Positions 8,104 to 13,968 of a DNA stretch of 13,968 bases are shown piece after piece (the stretch's first letter is position 1; the number at the start of each line of letters is the position of its first letter). The notes under the pieces were generated by a model. It was given only the letters and a program-made list of their open reading frames with translations, had not been told where the DNA came from and made no database searches. Position numbers and translations under genes: made by a program. Source of the DNA: Pseudomonadota bacterium (GTDB lineage Bacteria > Pseudomonadota > Alphaproteobacteria > SMXQ01); the NCBI GenBank assembly GCA_022562375.1, contig JADFPK010000004.1, forward strand, positions 1-13,968, read 5' to 3'.

Positions 8104-9222
8104 TCAGGCCGCGATGGCCTGCTCGGGTGGAACATAGTCATGCCCAAGCGCGATGGCCACCGCTTCATGGGTGATGTGGCCTCGATGGACGTTGAGGCCG
8201 GCGCGCAGATGCACATCCTCCTCCATCGCCCGCCGATAGCCCTTCTCGGCCAAGGCGAGGACGAAGGGCCCGGTGGCGTTGTTGAGCGCGAAAGTCGAGG
8301 TGCGGGCCACCGCGCCCGGCATGTTGGTGACGCAGTAATGCACGACGCCGTCCACCACGTAGGTCGGCTCGGCGTGGCTGGTGGGGCGGCTGGTCTCGAA
8401 ACAACCGCCCTGATCGATGGAGACATCGACGACGACGGAGCCCGGACGCATGCGGCCGACCAACTCGCGGCTGACGATCTTCGGCGCCTGGGCGCCGGTG
8501 ACCAGCACGGCGCCGATGACGAGGTCGGCGTCGACGACATAGTGCTCCACCGTCTCGGCGTTCGACTGGACGGTATCGAGCCGGTCTCCGAACAAAAGGT
8601 CGAGCGCCCGCAGGCGGTCCACCGTCTCGTCGAGGATGGTGGTCTGGGCGCCCAGCCCGACGGCCATGCGGGCGGCGGCCGTGCCGACCACGCCGGCGCC
8701 GATGATCACCACCTTTCCGGCGGCGACACCGGGAACGCCACCGAGCAGCACTCCCGCGCCGCCCTGCTCCTTCTCCAGACAGTGGGCCCCCACCTGTATC
8801 GACATGCGGCCCGCCACCTCGCTCATCGGGGTCAGCAGGGGCAGGCGCCCGAAATCGTCGGTCACGGTTTCGTAGGCGATGGCGACGGCGCCCGAGTCCA
8901 TAAGACCCTTAGCCTGCTCGGGATCGGCGGCGAGGTGAAGGTAGGTGAACAACATCTGTCCCTCATTGAGCATCCGCCATTCCCGCGCCTGGGGTTCCTT
9001 GACCTTGACGACCAACCCGGCCGTTTCGAAGACCTCCGTGGCGTCCTTGGCGATCGCCGCGCCGGCGGCCCGGTAATCGGCATCGGCGAAACCGGCCCCT
9101 TCACCGGCCGCCGTTTCAACCACGACGCCGTGCCCGAGCCGGGTCAGCTCGCGCACCCCGGCCGGCACCATGCCGACCCGGTATTCGTGGGTCTTGATTT
9201 CCTTGGGAACGCCCACCTGCAT
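8104..9222 (-). CDS. ald: Alanine dehydrogenase
   Basis: NAD-dependent L-alanine dehydrogenase, interconverting alanine with pyruvate plus ammonia in the cytoplasm. The protein is 372 aa, matching the family. With ATG 9222 as residue 1, the known active-site residues fall at their standard numbers: Arg15 (THEYRVG), Lys75 (VKVKEP), His96 (YLHLAA) and Asp270 (VSIDQGG). The Rossmann loop is IGAGVVG (174-180). This agreement, and GGGGGA 7 nt upstream, favour ATG 9222 over a GTG two codons earlier. Motifs such as [12 protein letters not shown] and [11 protein letters not shown] are typical of Ald rather than of transhydrogenase PntA, which shares the fold. The gene lies 80 bp after the ampG-like gene and 46 bp before the macro gene on the same strand. 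No Lrp/AldR-type regulator gene is adjacent. Confidence 0.96.
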   Translation of the reverse strand: MQVGVPKEIKTHEYRVGMVPAGVRELTRLGHGVVVETAAGEGAGFADADYRAAGAAIAKDATEVFETAGLVVKVKEPQAREWRMLNEGQMLFTYLHLAADPEQAKGLMDSGAVAIAYETVTDDFGRLPLLTPMSEVAGRMSIQVGAHCLEKEQGGAGVLLGGVPGVAAGKVVIIGAGVVGTAAARMAVGLGAQTTILDETVDRLRALDLLFGDRLDTVQSNAETVEHYVVDADLVIGAVLVTGAQAPKIVSRELVGRMRPGSVVVDVSIDQGGCFETSRPTSHAEPTYVVDGVVHYCVTNMPGAVARTSTFALNNATGPFVLALAEKGYRRAMEEDVHLRAGLNVHRGHITHEAVAIALGHDYVPPEQAIAA

Positions 9223-9302
9223 GGTCACTTCCCCCTATCGTTACCCTGTGAATCCCGCCCGATATGGACCGGCCGCCACTCTGTCGCGGGCCCCCCGCGC
9301 CG

Positions 9303-10697
9303 TCAACGCGGTTCTGCCCCCGCCGCCAGCGGTGCGGTTTCCGCGGGCGCGGCGACGCGCAAAAGATAGAGCGAGAGCCCGATCGCGGGGATGCCCGCCG
9401 CGGCGGCATACAGGAAGAAGTCGGTGTAGCCCGCCTGTTCGACGACGATTCCGGTGAACCCGCCAAGCAGTTTTCCCGGCAACGTCATCAGCGAGGAGAA
9501 GAGCGCGTATTGCGTCGCCGTGTAGGAGACGCTGGTGAGGCTCGAGAGATAGGCGATGAAGACAGAGCCGGCGAGCCCGCCGGTCAGATTGTCGGCGCTG
9601 ATGGTGAAGATCAGGAGGCCGACGTCCGGCCGCCCGACCGCGGCCATGACGGCGAAGGGAAGGTTGGTCACGGCGACAAGCACGGCCGCCAGCAACAACG
9701 GCCGCATGATGCCGTAGCGGACAACCAGGATTCCGCCGATGAAGGCGCCCAGGATGGTCATGAAAAAGCCGAAGAACTTGATGATGACGCCGATCTGCTC
9801 CTCGCTGAAACCGAGATCGATGTAGAAGGGGTAGGCCATCACGCCCATGAGGATGTCGCTGATGCGGAAGAAGCCGATGAACGCCAGGACGACGACGGCG
9901 AGCCAGCCCATGCGGGCGATGAAATCGACGAAAGGACAGACCATGGCGCCGATGAGCCAGGCCGTGACGGCGCGCAACCGCGGGTTCATGTGGTCGCTGC
10001 GGGCCAGGAAGGCCACCACCCGCTCCTCGCGCCGATACGCGTCCGTATCGCGCGTCACCGCCGGTTCGCGGATGACGAAGACGGTGACGATGCCGACCAG
10101 CGTCAGCCCGGCGATGACCTGATAAGCGGCCGGCCAAGACATTCTGCCGGCCATGATGAAGGCGCCGCCGCCGGCGGCGAGCAGTGCTATGCGATAGCCA
10201 AGCTGATAGGTGGCCGCCATGGCGCCTTGGACTTCGCGAGCGACGACCTCGATGCGGTAGGCGTCGATGGCGATATCCTGGGTCGCCGACGAGAAGGCGA
10301 CGACGAGCGCGAACAGCGCCATTTGGGTCAGGTTCTGCGTCGGATCGGTCGCCGACATGCCGAGGATCCCCAGGCCGATGCCGATCATGGCCAGGAACAT
10401 CCAGCTCCGCCGCTTGCCCATGGCGCGCGTCAAAAACGGCAGCGGCAGGCGGTCCACCACCGGGGCCCAGAAGAACTTGATCGAATAGGTGAGCCCGACC
10501 CAACTGAAGAAACCGATGGTGGCGCGGCTTATGTCCTCGCGCGCCAGCCAGCCGGAAAGAGTGGAGAACACCATGAGAAACGGCAGCCCGGCCGAAAAGC
10601 CCAGGAAGAGCATCCCGAGCACCTTGGTATTCTTGTAGACGAGGAGCGATTCGCGCCAGCTTCGCCGTGCCGCGCGGACGGCGGGGGCCGCCGTCAT
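9303..10697 (-). CDS. ampG: AmpG-like muropeptide MFS permease
   Basis: This is a major facilitator superfamily membrane protein of 464 aa (E. coli AmpG is 491). AmpG imports GlcNAc-1,6-anhydro-MurNAc muropeptides from the periplasm for peptidoglycan recycling. Family signatures visible are FSAGLPF (34-40), IKFFWAPVVDR (73-83), GKRRSWM (94-100), ATQDIAIDAYRIE (138-150), DNLTGGLAGSVF (369-380) and ATQYALFSSL (394-403). Many hydrophobic segments run from about residue 25 to 448, with a charged cytoplasmic-type loop near 210-240. ATG 10697 is used; the Shine-Dalgarno is weak. It follows the PfkB-family kinase by 15 bp and is probably co-transcribed with it. No ampC, ampR, ampD or nagZ is in the window. 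A related AmpG-like transporter with another substrate cannot be ruled out. Confidence 0.88.
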   Translation of the reverse strand: MTAAPAVRAARRSWRESLLVYKNTKVLGMLFLGFSAGLPFLMVFSTLSGWLAREDISRATIGFFSWVGLTYSIKFFWAPVVDRLPLPFLTRAMGKRRSWMFLAMIGIGLGILGMSATDPTQNLTQMALFALVVAFSSATQDIAIDAYRIEVVAREVQGAMAATYQLGYRIALLAAGGGAFIMAGRMSWPAAYQVIAGLTLVGIVTVFVIREPAVTRDTDAYRREERVVAFLARSDHMNPRLRAVTAWLIGAMVCPFVDFIARMGWLAVVVLAFIGFFRISDILMGVMAYPFYIDLGFSEEQIGVIIKFFGFFMTILGAFIGGILVVRYGIMRPLLLAAVLVAVTNLPFAVMAAVGRPDVGLLIFTISADNLTGGLAGSVFIAYLSSLTSVSYTATQYALFSSLMTLPGKLLGGFTGIVVEQAGYTDFFLYAAAAGIPAIGLSLYLLRVAAPAETAPLAAGAEPR

Positions 10698-10712
10698 GCC
10701 CTGGCCCCAGTC

Positions 10713-11696
10713 CTAAAAGTCCAACAGGTCGGCCAGCGGCTTTTCGGAGCGGGCGCCGAGTTGGCCGATGATTTCCGCCGCCGCCTTGCCGGCCAGACGC
10801 CCACAGGTGGGAATATCGCAGCCTCGGGTCAGACCGAAGAGGAAGCCCGCGGCATAAAGATCGCCGGCGCCGGTGGTGTCCACCACCTTATCTACCGGCT
10901 CGGCGTCGAGGATGTGGATCTCCGAGTCGGTAAGGACCACCGAGCCTTTTTCCGACCGGGTGAGCACCACCACATCGCAGTAGCCCCGTACTTCCTGCAG
11001 CGCGGCGTCGAAGCCGCTGACCTCGCAGAGCGAGACGATCTCCGTCTCGTTGGCGAACAGGATGTCCACATGATTGCCGATCAGCTCGCGGAATTCGGTC
11101 CGGTGGCGGTCGACGCAGAGGGGGTCCGAAAGGTTGAGCGCCACCTTGTTGCCCGCTTCATGGGCGATGCCGGCCGCCTTCTTGAACGCCTTCTTGGCCT
11201 CGGGCCGATCCCACAGATAGCCCTCGAGGTAAGTGACCTTCGCCCGCTCGATAAGCTCGGGATCGATGTCGCGGGGCGAAAGTTCGGCGCAGGCGCCGAG
11301 ATATGTCTGCATGGTGCGTTGGGCGTCGGGGGTCACCAGCACCAGGCACCTGGCCGTCGCCGGGCCATCGACGGCGGCGGCGGTATCGTACTCCACCCCG
11401 ACGGCGCGGATGTCGTGGCGGAAGATGCCGCCGAGATCGTCGTCGCGCACCTTGCCGATGAAGGCCGCGGTGCCGCCAAGGGAGGCCAGCCCGGCCAGGG
11501 TATTCGCCGCCGATCCCCCGGAACACTCGATCGCCGGCCCCATCTTGGCATAAAGCGCCTCGGCCTCCTCGAGGTCGATCAGCACCATCGTACCCTTGGT
11601 CAAACCGTTGTCGTCGAGGAACTTGTCTTGCGCTTGGGCGATGACATCGACGACGGCATTACCGATGCCGACGACATCGAGGAGGGAATCCGCCAT
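10713..11696 (-). CDS. Adenosine kinase, PfkB/ribokinase family
   Basis: The protein is 327 aa and belongs to the PfkB sugar/nucleoside kinase family. Visible are the N-terminal strand LLDVVGIGNAVVDV (5-18), the substrate-side GGSAANT (60-66), GKVRDDDLG (81-89) and the C-terminal signature DTTGAGDLYAAGF (273-285) with candidate catalytic base Asp279 and its anion hole. The overall pattern, with IGNAVVD, CSGGSAANT and NETE at 216-219, matches bacterial proteins annotated as adenosine kinase, which phosphorylate adenosine to AMP in purine salvage. Ribokinase or another sugar kinase is the alternative, since substrate is hard to read from sequence. ATG 11696 has only a weak purine stretch (GGAAA, about 14 nt upstream). 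The stop lies 15 bp before the AmpG-like gene. A candidate promoter lies at 11736-11763. Confidence 0.85.
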   Translation of the reverse strand: MADSLLDVVGIGNAVVDVIAQAQDKFLDDNGLTKGTMVLIDLEEAEALYAKMGPAIECSGGSAANTLAGLASLGGTAAFIGKVRDDDLGGIFRHDIRAVGVEYDTAAAVDGPATARCLVLVTPDAQRTMQTYLGACAELSPRDIDPELIERAKVTYLEGYLWDRPEAKKAFKKAAGIAHEAGNKVALNLSDPLCVDRHRTEFRELIGNHVDILFANETEIVSLCEVSGFDAALQEVRGYCDVVVLTRSEKGSVVLTDSEIHILDAEPVDKVVDTTGAGDLYAAGFLFGLTRGCDIPTCGRLAGKAAAEIIGQLGARSEKPLADLLDF

Positions 11697-11735
11697 GGTC
11701 TTGTCGCTTTCCGTCTACCGGGATTCGAAAGCCCG

Positions 11736-11763
11736 AATATAAACCGCGCTTGGTTTCGCACAA
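11736..11763 (-). promoter_or_regulatory. Candidate sigma-70-type promoter for the adenosine kinase-ampG unit
   Basis: On the minus strand TTGTGC and TATATT are separated by 16 bp; the -10 matches consensus at five of six positions, the -35 only at three. The -10 is about 40 bp before ATG 11696. The remainder of the 299-bp divergent region 11697-11995 shows no gene and no clear promoter toward the bactofilin gene. Confidence 0.35.
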
Positions 11764-11995
11764 GTGGCATCGGTCCCCGTTGGTCGAATTCATTTGGTTT
11801 TCCGGCGGCTGAACGGGTATCCTGACGACAAGGCGCGTTCGACACCAATAACGCTGCCGGCCAAGCGCGCCAACCCGGCAGAGCCGTCGACGCCACGGGA
11901 GGCGATCACCCCGATCTAAAGCCCCTTGCGGGCCCAGGCGATCGGCCGAGGCGGTTAAAGGACATTCAGGGTGTGCAAGGAAGGAGCGACACAGC

Positions 11996-12646
11996 ATGTT
12001 CCGCCGAAAGAAAAGTGATTTGGCCGTGCCGAAGATCCCCATCGTCCCCGAAGTCGATGGCGGTTCCGTCGCCAAGCCGGTAGCGACACCGTCGGCGCGG
12101 CAGGTGACCCCCTTACCGGTCACCCATCCGGTCCCGGCCCGGCCATTCACCCCGTTAACCGGCCGGCTCTCGGGCATTCCCGGCATCGGTCCCAGGCGCC
12201 CCGACATGGACGCCTATACCGGCGCCGAGAGCAAGACCTTGGTGGTCGGTCGCGACATCTGTCTGAACGGCAACAATATTTTATGCGACCGGCTGGTGGT
12301 CGAAGGCAACGTCGATGCGGAGAAGGTCGAAAGCCGGATCATCGAGATATCCAAGGACGGCCATTTCAAGGGTACCGCGGTGATCGAAAACGCCGAAATC
12401 AGTGGCTGGTTCGAGGGTAATCTCAAGGTCAGCAAACGGCTGGTCATCCACGCCGGCGGCAGGGTCATCGGCAGGATCCGGTACGGCCAGCTCGAGATCG
12501 AGGCCGGCGGCGAGATTTCCGGCGACATCGGTCTGATCTCACCGTCCGAAGGCCCGGCGGAGGAACCGTTGCCGATGGAGCCGATGACGGCGGTTAAGGG
12601 CAAATCGCGAGAGCGCCAGGGCGCGCGGAACGCTCCTGGCGCCTGA
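11996..12646 (+). CDS. Bactofilin
   Basis: Bactofilins are small bacterial cytoskeletal proteins that polymerise without nucleotide into filaments, often membrane-bound and involved in cell shape, stalks or localised peptidoglycan synthesis. This one is 216 aa. A Pro/Thr/Val-rich, probably disordered N-terminal part (about 1-75) precedes the core beta-helix domain (about 80-182), which shows the repetitive pattern VVGRDICLNGNN, VVEGNVDAEKV, GHFKGTA and GGEISGDIG, then a short charged tail. The N-terminus MFRRKKSD resembles the short membrane-targeting peptide of Caulobacter BacA (MF-x4-S) but is more basic. Start ATG 11996 has a good Shine-Dalgarno, AGGAG 9 nt upstream. No M23 peptidase gene, a frequent bactofilin neighbour, is adjacent. 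It lies 67 bp before the lipoprotein gene and is probably the first gene of that unit. Confidence 0.9.
   Translation: MFRRKKSDLAVPKIPIVPEVDGGSVAKPVATPSARQVTPLPVTHPVPARPFTPLTGRLSGIPGIGPRRPDMDAYTGAESKTLVVGRDICLNGNNILCDRLVVEGNVDAEKVESRIIEISKDGHFKGTAVIENAEISGWFEGNLKVSKRLVIHAGGRVIGRIRYGQLEIEAGGEISGDIGLISPSEGPAEEPLPMEPMTAVKGKSRERQGARNAPGA
12613..12642 (+). other. 8-bp perfect inverted repeat at the end of the bactofilin gene
   Basis: GCGCCAGG (12613-12620) and CCTGGCGC (12635-12642) are separated by 14 bases and overlap the last ten codons, ending two bases before the stop codon TGA (12644-12646). No T-run follows, so it is not a standard intrinsic terminator. It could be an mRNA stability or attenuation element. 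Confidence 0.6.
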
Positions 12647-12713
12647 TCGCGGTGAGCACGGACGACACCGGTCATATCCGAAGAGACGGCGCCACGGGCG
12701 CGGTGGGTTGCTG

Positions 12714-13244
12714 ATGGGCCTAAAGCCGGTATTTCGCCTCGCCGCCGTGGCTTTCGCCTTTACCATGGCCGCCTGCGCCGGCCCTCCGCCCGGGACCCCG
12801 CCGCCGTCCACGTCCGGGGTCGAGACGGCGAAGGCCGGGATCGAGACGCCGGTGGAGGCGACCCGGCGCGGGGCGCTAATGCCCAAGGCCCCGGCCCCCG
12901 AGGCCCCGGCCAAGGCGAAAAAAAATATCCCCGAGACACCGCCGCCGCCGGAAACCCGGACCGCCAACGTGGCGCCTCCGGTGAACCCCCGGCGCATCAT
13001 GGGGCTGACCCGCGCCCAGCTTTCGGACCTTTTGGGCAAACCCCATTTCCGGCGCCGGGACGTCCCCGCCGAGATCTGGCAATACCGGCATCCCGAATGC
13101 ATCCTCGATGTCTTTCTTTACCAGTCGGGCGACGACTACCGGGTGCTTCATTTCGAAATGCGTCAGGGCAAGGCCGAGGCCGCCTCCAGGACGCGATGCC
13201 TGGCGGCGCACTTGAACGCCCGGGCCAGGAACGGGGCCGGTTAG
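12714..13244 (+). CDS. Putative lipoprotein with proline-rich linker, function unknown
   Basis: Starting at ATG 12714 the protein has 176 residues; TTG 12708 is in frame but less likely. It begins with a classic export signal: basic MGLKPVFR, a hydrophobic stretch, then TMAAC with Cys21 as the probable lipidated residue, though Met rather than Leu at -3 is slightly off the usual lipobox. Residues 22-92 are rich in Pro/Ala/Glu and look like an unstructured linker, typical of envelope proteins that must span space. A folded C-terminal part (about 93-165) has RIMGLTRAQLSDLLGKP followed by alternating strands (EIWQYRHPECILDVFLY) and carries two Cys (129 and 162). The GLT-LLGKP opening followed by beta strands loosely recalls BamE/SmpA-type folds, but this is only a resemblance. 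It lies between bactofilin and a Rieske oxygenase, 10 bp before the latter. Confidence 0.75.
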   Translation: MGLKPVFRLAAVAFAFTMAACAGPPPGTPPPSTSGVETAKAGIETPVEATRRGALMPKAPAPEAPAKAKKNIPETPPPPETRTANVAPPVNPRRIMGLTRAQLSDLLGKPHFRRRDVPAEIWQYRHPECILDVFLYQSGDDYRVLHFEMRQGKAEAASRTRCLAAHLNARARNGAG

Positions 13245-13254
13245 AGCATTACCG

Positions 13255-13968
13255 ATGTCAAGCGTGGCCGACCCCCCACCTTCAAGTGCCCTTACGCCAA
13301 GCGCCGCGGAACCTCGGCCCACGGCTCTAGGCGCCGAGGCTTATTTATACGACCTCTGGTATTTCGCCATGCCGGGTGGGCGGTTGAAACCCGGGCGTCT
13401 GGTGGCGATGACGCTGCTCGGCGAGCCCTTGGTGTTCGGCCGCGACCCTGCCGGCGCCCCCTTCGCGCTTCGCGATATCTGCCCTCACCGGGGGGTTCCT
13501 CTCAGTTACGGGGCCTTCGACGGCAAGGAGATCGAGTGTTGCTATCACGGCTGGCGCTTCGACCGCGACGGCAAGTGCGTTGGCATCCCGACGCTTATCG
13601 CCGGGCAGAACTTCGACCTCTCGAAAATCCAGGTGGCGAGTTACCCCTGCCGCGAGAAGCAGGGGAACATCTGGGTGTTCATGGCCGGCCGGCGGGCGCC
13701 GGGCGCCGGCACCGAGGCGTCGGCCGCCGATATCCCCACCATTCCCGGCCTCGGCGAGCGCTACGGCACTCTCGCGGTGACACTGCGCTTCCCCTGCCCC
13801 ATCGACGACGCCGTCATCGGCCTCATCGATCCGGCCCACGTGCCCAATGTGCACCGCTCCTGGTGGTGGCGTCCGGCCAAGACGGCGCACGAGAAAGTCA
13901 AGCGCTTCCGACCCTCGGAGCTTGGCTTCACCATGTGCCGCCATGCGCCCTCGACCAACTCCAAGGCC
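13255..13968 (+). CDS. Rieske [2Fe-2S] non-haem-iron oxygenase alpha-type protein, 5' part
   Basis: The frame is open from ATG 13255 to the window end, giving 238 residues with no stop. The Rieske cluster motif is complete: C76-P-H78 and C95-C-Y-H98 followed by GWRF, 17 residues apart. Downstream, DPAHVPNVH (192-200) gives Asp192, His195 and His200 in the DxxHxxxxH spacing that binds the mononuclear iron of ring-hydroxylating oxygenase alpha subunits. Both metal centres therefore look intact, and the protein should be an O2-dependent monooxygenase, dioxygenase, demethylase or desaturase. The substrate cannot be read. The N-terminal 25 or so residues are Pro/Ser/Ala-rich and probably disordered. 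It follows the lipoprotein gene by 10 bp, implying co-transcription; the Shine-Dalgarno is weak. No ferredoxin or reductase partner is visible in the window. Confidence 0.9.
   Translation, partial: MSSVADPPPSSALTPSAAEPRPTALGAEAYLYDLWYFAMPGGRLKPGRLVAMTLLGEPLVFGRDPAGAPFALRDICPHRGVPLSYGAFDGKEIECCYHGWRFDRDGKCVGIPTLIAGQNFDLSKIQVASYPCREKQGNIWVFMAGRRAPGAGTEASAADIPTIPGLGERYGTLAVTLRFPCPIDDAVIGLIDPAHVPNVHRSWWWRPAKTAHEKVKRFRPSELGFTMCRHAPSTNSKA

Noticed and set aside
9285..9299. Hairpin CGCGGG/CCCGCG between the ampG-like gene and ald as a terminator
   Set aside because: It has a 6-bp stem with a 3-base loop but no T-tract downstream on the transcribed strand; a GC-rich palindrome is expected by chance here.

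Overview
This is a GC-rich chromosomal window with densely packed, mostly housekeeping genes. The protein families and their flavour suggest an alphaproteobacterium, possibly Rhodospirillales-like. That placement is inferred from gene content: an N-terminally extended MutS, a malic enzyme-phosphotransacetylase fusion, a PfkB-type adenosine kinase, and a bactofilin with a short MF-x4-S N-terminus. No marker gene settles it. I see no rRNA, tRNA, CRISPR array, insertion sequence or phage gene.

Layout. (1) 1-252: the 3' end of an Asp/Glu-racemase-superfamily gene (+), converging on mutS (275-3127, -). (2) 3128-3400: a divergent intergenic region with four tandem 13-bp units, then maeB (3401-5668, +). 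(3) A long co-directional minus-strand block. In transcription order it holds a PfkB-type adenosine kinase, an AmpG-like permease, alanine dehydrogenase (ald), a macro-domain ADP-ribose hydrolase and a PiT-type phosphate permease. The kinase and permease are 15 bp apart, and ald and the macro gene are 46 bp apart, so each pair is probably co-transcribed. A hairpin followed by AT-rich sequence probably separates the macro gene from pit. (4) 11697-11995: a divergent intergenic region, then a plus-strand block of bactofilin, a proline-rich putative lipoprotein, and a Rieske non-haem-iron oxygenase that runs off the window end.

How the genes work together. Most encode independent core functions: mismatch repair, C4/C3 carbon flux, phosphate uptake, alanine/pyruvate interconversion, adenosine salvage, muropeptide recycling and cell-shape scaffolding. 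MaeB and Ald both feed the pyruvate node. AmpG and bactofilin both touch the cell wall, but they lie in different transcription units.

I found no clear multi-gene novel system. The points most worth a second look are an Asp at the usual catalytic Asn position of the macro-domain protein, an exact 15-bp duplication that doubles its Shine-Dalgarno region, the 13-bp repeats upstream of maeB, a repeat-containing N-terminal extension on MutS, and the truncated Rieske oxygenase of unknown substrate.
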